DNA of 64,000 bases from Ecdyonurus torrentis. Taxonomy: Eukaryota; Arthropoda; Insecta; Ephemeroptera; Heptageniidae. Positions within the stretch are counted from its first letter, which is position 1. Each line of letters starts with the position of its first letter. The notes below the pieces were generated by a model. That model was given only the letters and a program-made list of their open reading frames with translations, was not told where the DNA came from and did not search any database. The position numbers and the translations under genes were made by a program. Shown here piece after piece: positions 52,757 through 63,048 of the stretch. Location of the stretch: NCBI GenBank assembly GCA_949318235.1, contig OX439131.1, positions 27,431,879 to 27,495,878 on the forward strand. The letters are read 5' to 3'.

Positions 52757-55700
52757 CTCGGAGTTCGCAACAATGCCAGCCAATAATCGAACTCCCATCT
52801 AAATATGTACCTGTTAGTGAAACAAATCATAATTCAAATAATCACGCTGGTTGCTTATTAGTTAATTTGTCATATAAAGGAAGAAAATATAACTATTTGA
52901 TTGATACTGCGGCAGAAATTTCAGTTACTTTTAAACATGTTACCGGTACGAAAAAATTAAATAAAAATAAATATACAATAAAAGCATTAGGTAATACAAA
53001 AGTTCACTCGCATGGTTCAATTGATATGCCAATTAAATTAAATAATGTTCAATATAATATTGTATCTCATGTATTAGATACCTATCATAAAGCATATGAT
53101 GGTATACTTGGTATGGATTTCTTGGAAGCTAATAAAGCTTGCGTAGACGTGGGAGCATGTACATTGACTTTAGGGGATGATAATCATATCATTTCTCTGT
53201 CAAAACTTGCTCACGGTGCTCAGAAATGCGTTACTTCACTTGCAATGAATAATGTTACGCAATCAGTACTCCGTATTTCGCAACCCGATTTTATTTTGCC
53301 TCAGGGTATTTCCAAAACTGTACTATTACGTATTCCTAAAAATGTTATTGATAGTGATATTTATCTTATTAATCCTATAGAATGTAATGAAAATTTGGAT
53401 TCAATTCATTGTTACGTGGCTAGAAGTATAAGTAATGTTCATATAAAAAATAATGATAAATTTGTACCACTTACTATTGTTAATATGTCAAGGCATGAAG
53501 CAATTATACAAAAAGGTACGCCTCTGGCACATATTAGTGTTATTAATACAGAGGATATTTGTGACATGGAGGATAAAAATGAAATCGATATCGAAAATAA
53601 TGTTAAAATAAATAATAATAATGATAATAATGAATCTCCTGTCAATAATATGTGTGAAATAAATAAAAATAATGACGTCATAATTAATGAAAATGAAATA
53701 AAAAATAAATTGATAAATAATAATGAAATATATTGCGATCCATATCGCCAAGATAAAGAATATTTAAATGTTAATGAAAACACATGCCACATAAATGCTT
53801 ATGATACTAATATTACTATTGATAAAAAATTATTGCATAATAAATTAAAACATTTGCCTATTGAACAATATAATAAAGTAAAATCACTCATAATGAAATA
53901 TGAAAAATTATTCTTGGATATTTATAAACCCCCTGCTAATACTACAGTGACTCATCGTATAAACACGACCACAGAAATTGCTGTGCGTTCACCGCCCTAT
54001 CGCATTCCTAAGAAATTACAACCCGTGGTTGATGAGTATATTGAAAAATATTTAAAACTTGGCAAAATCCGTCCTGGTTTTGGTCCATGGTCAGCTGGTT
54101 TGGTGTTAGTAAAAAAGAAATCTCAGGATGGTACAGCTAAGTGGAGAGTAACAATAGATTTTCGTGGCTGCAATGCTATTACGATACCTGAGAGCCACGC
54201 CCCCCCTCATGTACAAGAAACTATAGATAATTTGTCAAACTCGAATTATTTTGTTATGATTGACTTAAAAGATGCTTTTCATTCAATACCAATGCATCCC
54301 GACAGTAAAGAAAAAACAGGATTTTGTGTTAGTTCTGGTTCATATGCTGGGTGCTACGAGTATAATTTTATGCCCCAGGGTCTTCGAAATAGTGGCGCTA
54401 GTTTTTCAAAATTCTTAATGGGTGTATTGTATGGTTTAACACCACTACAAGCGTCTGTTTTTGTTGATGATATTGTTATTGGTGGAAGTACATTTGATGT
54501 TACATTTGCTAGATTTGAAGCTATATTAAATAGATTATATAATGCAAACCTTACTGTTTCTCTTGAAAAATGTGAATTTTTTGTTGATTCTATTATATAT
54601 CTAGCACATGAAATATCAAAACAAGGCATTCGTCCTGATCCTCGCTTAATTAAAATTGTAAAAGAATTTCCTACACCTACTAAAATAGCTCAAGTTCAAA
54701 GTATATTAGGATTGTCTGGATATTACCGAAGAATGATACAAAATTACGGTACCATTGTATATCCATTGACTGAATTAGTAAAAAATTCTACAACACCTAA
54801 TATTACTCATTTTTCTTCTGAATGTCAAATTGCATTAAATAAAATAAAAGAAATATTAACATCGAGACCGCTACTTAAATTTCCCAATTTTAGTCGTGAA
54901 TTTACATTGACGACTGACGCATCAAATATTTGCCTCGGGGCTGTTTTGTCACAGAAAGGCAATGACGGTATTGACCATCCAGTAGCTTATGCTAGCCGAA
55001 AACTTACACCTGCTGAGTCACGCACAACATGTACAGAGCGTGAAATGTTAGCTTTAGTATGGGCATGTCTTCATTTTAAACATTATTTATTAGGTCAAAA
55101 GAATTTTACGTGTATTACAGATCATGCTGCACTTAAGTACATACAAACAATGAAAAATCCAAGTAGTAAAATTATGCGATGGTTAATAAAATTAGCTGAT
55201 TATAATATGACCATAATTCATAAGCCTGGTTCTGAAATCGCACATGCTGATTCATTGAGTCGATTAATTAATAATATACATGAAGAACCTGTTATCTCAA
55301 CTATCAATCTTGAAATTATTAAATCAAAACAAATAGTTGATGCTGATTGTATAAAATATTGTAATAAAAATAATTTCTTTTATAATGAAAATGTATTATA
55401 TAAAAAAACTGCCTACGGCTCACGTATTGTTTTACCTTCTGCTCTACGTAATATAGTATTATCACAATATCATGATTCAATATTAGCTGGTCATACTGGT
55501 AAAAAGAAAGTAAATATGGCTGTCGCCAATCAGTATTGGTGGCCTGGTAGACGAAACTTCATTAATAATTACTGTAGCTCATGTGTAAAATGTGCGCAAC
55601 GTGATCCTACACAACCTACAAAAGTTCAATTAGAAAAATTGCCTGAACTTTTTGCTCCATTTGAAAGAGTTGGTCTTGATATTACTGAACTACCAGTAAC

Positions 55701-56775
55701 ATCATCAGGAAATAAATACATTTTAACTATCATTGATCATTTTTCACGATATTTGATTATGGTTCCTATGCGTAATCAAACGTCGGAACTTATCGCACGC
55801 AATATTCTAAAACACTTAATTCTAAAATATCAAATACCTAAAGCGTGGATAACTGATCAAGGAGCTAATTTAATATCCAATATTATGACTGACCTTTGTA
55901 AATTATTAAACATTGATCGACTACGTAGTTCTGCATATCATAGTATGGGAAACGGTCGAACTGAAGCCATTCACAAAACAATAAAACGTTGGCTCAGTTT
56001 TTATGTCAATAAAGCACAAAATAATTGGGACGAATTGCTTGATTATGCTGTATCTAGCTATAATAATTCTCCGCACTCTAGCTTAGAACCATACAGTCCA
56101 TATGAAGTACTATATGGTCGTTCAAAGAATTCTCCATTCACTGTAATTCAAAATCATGATAATATAAAAAATCCTATTGTTAATGAACATGTAAAACAGT
56201 TAAGTTGTAAATTACGTAGAGTATGGAGCGATATTCAAATATGTAATAAAGAAGCTGAACAAATTCAAGCTAAAAAATATAATAAAAAACTCAATCCGCA
56301 TGTATTTAATGTAAACGATCTTGTAATGTTAAATAATCCTGTTGTACAGGTAGGTCACAGTCGTAAACTTACAATAAAACACACTGGACCTCATACTGTA
56401 ATTGCTGTTAAACCTCCTTGTAATTATTTAATTCAAAAAGATAATAGGAAATTGTTAGTACATGCTAATCGATTAAGAATGTACAAAGCAAAGCATTGGA
56501 CTGGTAACTCCCTTGTTTCTCCTTGTTCACAGACTCCTACATCAACAACAACAACAACAACATCTGTGACGCAACAAGGAATTACGCCACCAGTTTCTAC
56601 TCCAGATACATCGAGTGCCGGTACATCGCAAACGACTCAAGCTACGCCCACAACTTCAGCTGTTAACGTTCCTAGACCACAACAAAACAACACGAAATTT
56701 CATCGTAATTTACGTCAAACGAAAGCTAGAACACAATCAGGTTTTTATAATAGACTGATAGGCTCATCAAAATAA
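52708..56775 (+). CDS. pol: Pol polyprotein (PR-RT-RH-IN) of the errantivirus-like element
   Basis: The frame is open from 52708, overlapping the end of gag; no ATG is needed if it is made by -1 frameshifting. Domains in order: aspartic protease (LIDTAAEIS, catalytic Asp near 52903); reverse transcriptase (VTIDFRGCNAIT, MPQGLRNSGASF, FVDDIVIGG near 54459); RNase H (TTDASNICLGAVLS, then CTEREMLALVWA and the later Asp of TDHAALKY); integrase with an HHCC finger (HDSILAGHTG ... CSSCVKC). The integrase core is Asp in GLDITELP, Asp in WITDQGAN and Glu in GNGRTEAIH, with 35 residues between the last two. A GPY/F-like HTGPHTVIAV follows near the C-terminus, then a Thr/Ser/Gln-rich tail. Catalytic residues are all present, so this frame looks recently active. 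Confidence 0.92.
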   Translation, partial: PTTFPNPSPTPTSGKLARSSQQCQPIIELPSKYVPVSETNHNSNNHAGCLLVNLSYKGRKYNYLIDTAAEISVTFKHVTGTKKLNKNKYTIKALGNTKVHSHGSIDMPIKLNNVQYNIVSHVLDTYHKAYDGILGMDFLEANKACVDVGACTLTLGDDNHIISLSKLAHGAQKCVTSLAMNNVTQSVLRISQPDFILPQGISKTVLLRIPKNVIDSDIYLINPIECNENLDSIHCYVARSISNVHIKNNDKFVPLTIVNMSRHEAIIQKGTPLAHISVINTEDICDMEDKNEIDIENNVKINNNNDNNESPVNNMCEINKNNDVIINENEIKNKLINNNEIYCDPYRQDKEYLNVNENTCHINAYDTNITIDKKLLHNKLKHLPIEQYNKVKSLIMKYEKLFLDIYKPPANTTVTHRINTTTEIAVRSPPYRIPKKLQPVVDEYIEKYLKLGKIRPGFGPWSAGLVLVKKKSQDGTAKWRVTIDFRGCNAITIPESHAPPHVQETIDNLSNSNYFVMIDLKDAFHSIPMHPDSKEKTGFCVSSGSYAGCYEYNFMPQGLRNSGASFSKFLMGVLYGLTPLQASVFVDDIVIGGSTFDVTFARFEAILNRLYNANLTVSLEKCEFFVDSIIYLAHEISKQGIRPDPRLIKIVKEFPTPTKIAQVQSILGLSGYYRRMIQNYGTIVYPLTELVKNSTTPNITHFSSECQIALNKIKEILTSRPLLKFPNFSREFTLTTDASNICLGAVLSQKGNDGIDHPVAYASRKLTPAESRTTCTEREMLALVWACLHFKHYLLGQKNFTCITDHAALKYIQTMKNPSSKIMRWLIKLADYNMTIIHKPGSEIAHADSLSRLINNIHEEPVISTINLEIIKSKQIVDADCIKYCNKNNFFYNENVLYKKTAYGSRIVLPSALRNIVLSQYHDSILAGHTGKKKVNMAVANQYWWPGRRNFINNYCSSCVKCAQRDPTQPTKVQLEKLPELFAPFERVGLDITELPVTSSGNKYILTIIDHFSRYLIMVPMRNQTSELIARNILKHLILKYQIPKAWITDQGANLISNIMTDLCKLLNIDRLRSSAYHSMGNGRTEAIHKTIKRWLSFYVNKAQNNWDELLDYAVSSYNNSPHSSLEPYSPYEVLYGRSKNSPFTVIQNHDNIKNPIVNEHVKQLSCKLRRVWSDIQICNKEAEQIQAKKYNKKLNPHVFNVNDLVMLNNPVVQVGHSRKLTIKHTGPHTVIAVKPPCNYLIQKDNRKLLVHANRLRMYKAKHWTGNSLVSPCSQTPTSTTTTTTSVTQQGITPPVSTPDTSSAGTSQTTQATPTTSAVNVPRPQQNNTKFHRNLRQTKARTQSGFYNRLIGSSK
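52747..52753 (+). promoter_or_regulatory. candidate -1 frameshift site, GGAAAAC
   Basis: In the gag frame the heptamer reads G GAA AAC, immediately before the gag TAG at 52754-52756, in the register used by -1 slippery sites. The pol frame is -1 to gag and is open from 52708. A downstream stimulatory structure was not evaluated. Confidence 0.55.
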
Positions 56776-56907
56776 TTATACATATAATTAATTAATCAAT
56801 TATCATAATATAATATTTTTATTTTTATAATTTGTGTTAAACATTAGTTTTTTTTTATTTTGCATTCTTATATCGTATTATATTTACGAAAAAAAAAAAA
56901 AAAAAAA

Positions 56908-57290
56908 ATGATGACTATTTTTCTGTTTATTTTTGTATGTTTTGTTCATTTCAATGTAAATAATGCATTATTAATTCAGCCTAACAATGCTGGTACTATA
57001 TTTGGTAAACAATCTGATGTTAAACTTATTACGGGTCGCGCTAGAATTGCATTACATATTAATTTTGATACAATATTTACTGATCACGATATAATAATAA
57101 ATAACGTAAACATAGTTGAAAAATCATTATCAGATGTCATTTTAAAATGTGAATCAAAATTGTCGAAACAGTTTTTAAATTCGTATTCTACTACTAAAAT
57201 TTTATTGCAATCGTATGCCACTGAATTTGATCTTATCTCTACCATATTACCTAATCATCACGCAATATCAAAACGTTCTTTATTTCCCTT
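56908..57290 (+). pseudogene. env: env, 5' part (F-type envelope protein, interrupted)
   Basis: The frame starts at tandem ATGs after an A-tract with a hydrophobic signal peptide (IFLFIFVCFVHF). It continues as a short N-terminal subunit and reaches a dibasic KR near 57274, the position where F-type envelopes are usually cleaved. Five codons later it is broken by the DNA transposon at 57291, and the frame then meets a stop at 57358. Errantivirus env is normally made from a spliced RNA; no acceptor was assigned. Confidence 0.8.
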
Positions 57291-57684
57291 CCCTGTTCAA
57301 AAAAACGTGCCCGTAAACGAGATGAACACTTTTTCACGCCCGTTCACGGGAAAAAATTAAAATTTCCGGCGCGTTAACGCCCGTGAATTTTTTTTCACTC
57401 GGGAAACGTGACTCGGGAAATTTTAACGGGCCATATTGTACGTTAACGGCCGGGAATTTCACTCAATTTAACGACCGTTAAAGCCAATTCACGGCCGTTA
57501 CTATATTCCCGCATATATTAATAGTTTTTAAAATGTATATTTTTTCTGTTCAGCAATTTCATTATTGCATAACACTTTTAAATAATTATAACAAATTCTT
57601 TCAAATATTTTGAGTAAATTTTGTTAATTAAAAAAATACAATGACAAAATGGCACAAAAAATCATTATATATGCAACAACTCGA

Positions 57685-57853
57685 CAGGGACGGATTGGGC
57701 GCCGAGATTTCGAGGATTTCTCGCGGCAAAAGTGGGCCGCCGTGGGCCGATAGTCAGCAACAACAACAACAACAAAAAAAAAAAAAAAAAAAAAAAAAGA
57801 GCGAGAGAGAGAGAGACAGAGATAACATTTCACCATGTAAATTTAATAAATAG
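57685..57853. mobile_element. possible hAT end
   Basis: CAGGGACGGATTGGGCGCC resembles a hAT terminus followed by a GC-rich subterminal block and a (CAA)nA-tract. No partner end was found, so it may be a one-ended fragment within the larger transposon. Confidence 0.35.
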
Positions 57854-59571
57854 ATATAAAATAAATATTCAATTAAAAATCTGAAATTTTTTGTTTTTAG
57901 CCGGTTTTCTTTCATTCTTTTTTATTTAATTTTTTTACTATATATATACTCTTTTATCCAGATCATATATAATTATATGTTTCATTGCAGTTTAGAATTG
58001 TTTTGCAAAAAATAAATTTTTTATTTTTAATATATAAAACAAAATATATATCTTTCAAAAAATTATCATATTTTTATTTTTTTAATTATCCTTGATAAAT
58101 TTGCTCTGAAAAAACAGCCACAGTGGTGTTAAATTTTAAGTTTAGATTTTCTCGCATTACAAATGACCACATGCAATGGCTTGCAATGAAGTATACAATT
58201 ATTTCAAATTTTCATAATGGAAAAAAAAAAAAAAAAAACTTTGCAACCTGCAACCATGACTTTTTTTTTTTTTTTTTTCAAAATTGAAAATATTTTTTTG
58301 CTATTTAAATATAGGAAATTGATTCTTCAAAATTTAGAATAAAAAAAAATTATTTGTTACATTTTTTTCCGGAATAATTAACTTAAAATATTACATTTTG
58401 TTAAAATTATACCGCATCCATATATATGCAATTTTTTATTCAATAAATTTTATTCAAGTAGCTTTTTTTAAATTAATTTATTAATTTTAGAAAATTTTAA
58501 AAAAATTCTCACGTGCGTCTGCTTATAGCTTTACATGCAAATGTGGCTCAAAATATATCAAATTAACTGCATATTGCTTTTTATCGAATGGTTATAACAC
58601 GATTATTTTACATTATAATTGTGCTACCACACTTATAAATATAATAAAAAGACAAAATGAAATCACAAATAAGGCCACTTTTATATTAGTATACAAATAG
58701 TAAAATGCATTATATTGGTAGTACTCGCATATTTTGTAGACTAAAAATAAAAAAGTCAAAGAGATAAGGATAGAGAACATTTTCGTTTTATAGAGCCCGC
58801 GGGGCTCTAAAACGTCTTCCATCCGAAACCCGAATGTCACAGCTCGTTGTAGAATAATTTTTCCTTAAAAAAAGCTTCTCAATACAGTGAAGCCTGCTAT
58901 TCCAAATTATAATGATCTTTGGCAATTATTATTACACTGAATTGAGTGGGCCTAAAGACAAGACGGTTCACTTTTTATGTGGCGGTGGCTGCGAGCGCCT
59001 CGTGTTAGCAATGTACGAGGGCACGCAAATCAGATAGACATATTTAACATTTTTATTTTTTAACAGAGTGAAAATATAATTTGTATCTCTTTTATGGTAT
59101 ATGGCAATGCACGTTTGACAAGTGTCATAAATATCTGTAAAACAATATCATGAAAAAAAATGTTTGAAATAAATTCCCCGTTACACGTAAATGAATGTTT
59201 TTTAAACTTTCTTTGAAAAATAAAATTGTGACTGAAAAATGGCTAATATATCATGAGAAACCAATACGTCATCGAAGTGAAAAAAGTTTCATTGCGTGGA
59301 ATTTACTGTGATTTATTTCATACAAAAAATAATTATTATTTTTCAAGATTGTTATACAGAAATTTTTGACACGTGTTACAATATGTAGCAATAATATACC
59401 ATAAAAAAATAAAAAACAACAAATTAAAAAAATATATATATATATTTGAAAAATATAGTTGCTTCTGATTTGTGCGCTCTCTAACACTCCGGGCGCTAGG
59501 CTGCCGCCACATAAAAAGTATGTACCATTTTTTTTTCCGGACCACCAAATTCAATATGTATTCATCAAAGG

Positions 59572-60929
59572 CAGTGGCAGTCCTATACAGGGGGGATTGA
59601 GGGGCGGATATCTCCGGGCCCACTAGGCTTGGGGGGCCCGGAACGAGGCCTATATACATGTAAAAAAAAATCAAAGCTATAACGAAAAAAAAAAAAGTTA
59701 AGGGACGGGAAGTAGAGAGAGACAGACAGAGAAAAGTTGATGAATCAATTTAATAATGTTATTTAATAAAATTATCCCTAAAAAATTATCCAAACAAATT
59801 TATAAATTATATATATATATAAAAAAAAACTAAAGCATACAAATCTACAGATAAAATACAATATAATCTTATACTTTATACTATAGTAATAATTACAACT
59901 TTATTCAGTGTTTTTTTTTATATTTTAAAATAAGGACTGCCCTGGTTTAAATAGGTAAAATAAAACTACTTGCGAGAATTATAATGAAGACCAAAAAATT
60001 TTCAGGGTGTTATTTTATTGCATTTTTATTCAATAAGAGGGCAATGTCCTAAGTCGATACGTATGGACATTTCTAATTTTTGAGTTCATTGAGAATTTAT
60101 AATTAATTTTTAAAAGTCTTACAAATGACGTTACAGAGTCGGTAACTTTTTCCTATGCCAGCATGCATAGGTATTGCGTATCGACATTTTTCGATTTTTT
60201 TTTTTAAAGAGTAGTTAAGGAACTTAAATTTTAGAATTTTGCAAATAAATCGATTGAGGACAATGTCTTCTTTTAGAATATGGAATAAAATTTTACTCTG
60301 AAAACATTTTTAGTCGTCCTCCTTGGCCTCTGGCGTATGTGAAAATTTTTCAATGATAAATAAACACTATAGCTCGGTCTTCCTAAATTTTCACTCTTTC
60401 GATTCATCAGATCGACCCTGTCCTCTGCTCCTAAAATGATGATGACAATCAACTTTGGTTATACAACGGGAATATGTGATTTTTTTTTTTATTTTTTTTT
60501 TGTGCAAGAGAACATTATGAACAACACTTTTGTTTTGGAAATTTGAAAATATATTCTAATAGAAAAAAAATAGCTTTTTGAGAATATGAAGGAAACATTT
60601 TTTTCCATTCGCTTAATCTGCAAAAGTAATAAAAAAAATGATTATTTTCATCTTATGAAATTTTGTATACTTCTTTTTTTTAAATATTTCTGTCTAAAAT
60701 AAAATTTAGCATTTCCCCCTATCTATTTAAAAAAATCATAAAATAAAAAGATAATTATATATTTATTCCTTAAAGCTATCCGCACTGACAATTATACTGA
60801 ATGTTCTGTAAATAGTCACTTAATTGGTAAAAAAATCACGCCTGCGGCGGGCTGTTGGTGCTTTGCGCGTCTGTTAAGGAGGCCCTCAGATTTCTGTCTC
60901 CGGGCCCAAAATACGTAGGACCGCCACTG
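59572..60929. mobile_element. nested hAT element with 8-bp target duplication
   Basis: The left end CAGTGGCAGTCCTATACAGG pairs with the right end, whose complement begins CAGTGGCGGTCCTACGTA. The 8-bp ATCAAAGG occurs exactly on both sides (59564-59571, 60930-60937), diagnostic for hAT. GGGCCC-rich subterminal blocks match on both sides. The 1358 bp contain no transposase frame. Confidence 0.85.
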
Positions 60930-61157
60930 ATCAAAGGTATACAATTTGGTATACAGACCTCTCTATTGATAAATGATAAGGTAAAAGAATACAGCGAGCA
61001 CCGCGTGACATCCATGCATTCGCATGGCGATTTAGAGCCCACCATAGTGCTGCTCTTCTTTTATTTTATTATTATTTTTTTTTTGCTTTTTTTTCATTAA
61101 AAATTTACTTTCAAATTTATTTTGAAATAAATTTATTTCTCAAAAAGTACAAATGAA

Positions 61158-61173
61158 AATGCTCTCTCTCTCT

Positions 61174-61224
<51 letters not shown>
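61158..61224. repeat. CT array plus T-tract
   Basis: A short CT array followed by about 47 T. Confidence 0.9.
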
Positions 61225-61226
<2 letters not shown>

Positions 61227-62613
61227 ACAGTGATGATGAGCTTTGACAGTCCGGTTTATGTCTGATAATTAAGAATTATCAAATTATATATCGCGCATTA
61301 AAATATAAAATTTTTCCCGTTAAGAACTAATAAAATACGCCACAAAAATTGTAGAGTTATTTAAAACTATTGATGTTCTACACAATGACACTGTATTTTG
61401 AATCGATTAAGGTTGTAGGGTACCGACCTGCATATATCTCAAAATAAACTAGAAATGGTTTAGGTCTAAATTTTGTGTTAGTGTGTAGCGAAAGGTTACA
61501 CCTAGCCGTGATAACAATTTTGAGATATGCTTGAAAAAAATATTGAAATTAACATTGGGCCTTAAATTGCTTTTAAAATTGCAAAAAATCATATAATTTA
61601 ATTTGCACTGTGACCCCCCAAATTTTTTATATATTTGAAATTGTCTCAGGCTGTAGTAGCTGCAGTACGTAGAGTCATTGTACAAAATTTCAGATTTTTT
61701 GACGTTAGGTAAGTTTGTGTCAAATGGTCAACGTGGTCCTAAATTTTGCAACATATCAGATTATTTGGACGGGGACTATATAAAAATTTATATTATAACA
61801 TAATATGTAACATTATAATATATATTGGATATTGGTGGTCTGTATCATAGACTCGATCAATTTTCTTATAAAAAAAAATCGAGTTTTTGCATACATGAAT
61901 TTTATTTAATAATCAAAATTTGCTTTTTGACTATATATACCCTTGCAACAAAACACACACATGACACATGCATGATCAAGTAAAAACTTAAATATAAATC
62001 ACAGAAAAAATATTGTTTTTAAAAAATTTTAATTTCACGAGTTAAAATGTATACGGCCGGGAATATAATTAAATTTTTATATATTAAAAATTTTACAATT
62101 AAAATATATAATGTTTAACAATTTATTCTTGTTCTTGTTTGTGGGTCTTATTGGTGGGTCTGGGCCTTTTGGGACTTATTTTTCGAATATGATTCTAAAA
62201 TTTAAAAACTCACGATCGTTTCCGGCACGTAAAGAAAAAACGGCTCGTGAAAAAAAAACGGCCCGTGAAACTTAATTGTGCGTGTAATTAACTCTAATTA
62301 ATTAAAAAAATTACACCAACCTCTAAAATATATTGCTGAACACTTCACTTTAATGAATTTTGATTTCTAAGACAAATTTATTTCAATTTTCGAATAATTT
62401 ACTTTTTTTCTATGATTTATTGTACTTTTTAGGTATATTAGATTAATTATTTAATTAATTTAGTTAATTCTTACCCCAATTACGATATTTGGGGTTGAAA
62501 CCATTGTTGAGGCATGCACATTTAATATATAAAGCCTTTTGCAATATAAGTATAACTAATAACCATCATTTACGTAAGAGGACCAATGGCAGAACGATCC
62601 AGGGCGGTACCAT

Positions 62614-62666
62614 GGCGATCATCAAAGTTAAGCAACGTCGAGCGTGGTCAATACTTGGATGGGTGA
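62614..62666 (+). pseudogene. 5S rRNA-like fragment
   Basis: GATCATCAAAGTTAAGCAAC followed by GTCGAGCG and AATACTTGGATGGGTGA corresponds to the middle of eukaryotic 5S rRNA, which spans the internal control region (A-box, intermediate element, C-box). The 5' and 3' thirds of 5S are not recognisable. It could be a SINE3-type head, a captured fragment or a pseudogene. It lies near the right end of the env-disrupting transposon. Confidence 0.7.
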
Positions 62667-62823
62667 AAATAAATCAACATTGAAATAAATTACTTTTTTC
62701 ACCTGGAATATTGTTTTTCCGGGGTTTTAGACATTTGTTTTATTGGAATATACTTTTAATCCCACTAATTATTAATTTTGTTTTAATTAATAAAATTTAA
62801 TTAAGGCGCAGGAATATCTCGTG

Positions 62824-62977
62824 TCCCGAGCGTAAAACGTACGTTAAACGAGCGTAAAACGTGCGGTAAACGTACGTTTTACGAGCGTAAAACGTGCGTT
62901 TAACGAGCGTAAAACGAGCGTTAAACGAGCGTTAAACGTGCGTTAAACGTGCGTTAAACGTGCGTCTAACGCTAGAA
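62824..62977. repeat. subterminal tandem array (ACG-rich)
   Basis: About 150 bp of degenerate 10-11 bp units alternating GCGTTAAACG, GCGTAAAACG and their near complements. It is the likely transposase-binding array of the 57291-63048 element. Confidence 0.8.
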
Positions 62978-63048
62978 TCCCGATCGTAAAACGATCCGTG
63001 AATTTGGATTATTTACGCGCCGGAATCGGCCCGTTTTTTTGAACAGGG

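Larger units (their letters stand above)
57291..63048. mobile_element. 5.76 kb DNA transposon inserted in env
   Basis: Exact 17-bp terminal inverted repeats CCCTGTTCAAAAAAACG lie at both ends, with TT (57289-57290 and 63049-63050) as a 2-bp target duplication. Left subterminal DNA (about 57300-57520) has many TTCACGGCC/CGTTAACG motifs. The right one (62824-62977) is a tandem array of CGTTAAACG-type units. Short repeats, 2-bp duplication and subterminal arrays suggest the CACTA/EnSpm (CMC) group, but no transposase is visible. It is a non-autonomous carrier, enlarged by a nested hAT element and A/T tracts. Confidence 0.85.

Noticed and set aside
53439..53792. Antisense frames within pol
   Set aside because: Shadow frames of a strongly supported sense polyprotein.
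57641..57853. 70-aa frame with Gln/Lys runs in the env insert
   Set aside because: It ends in CAA/A tracts and overlaps a hAT-like terminus; no transposase similarity.
62614..62666. A functional 5S rRNA gene
   Set aside because: Only the central third is recognisable; the 5' and 3' stems are missing.
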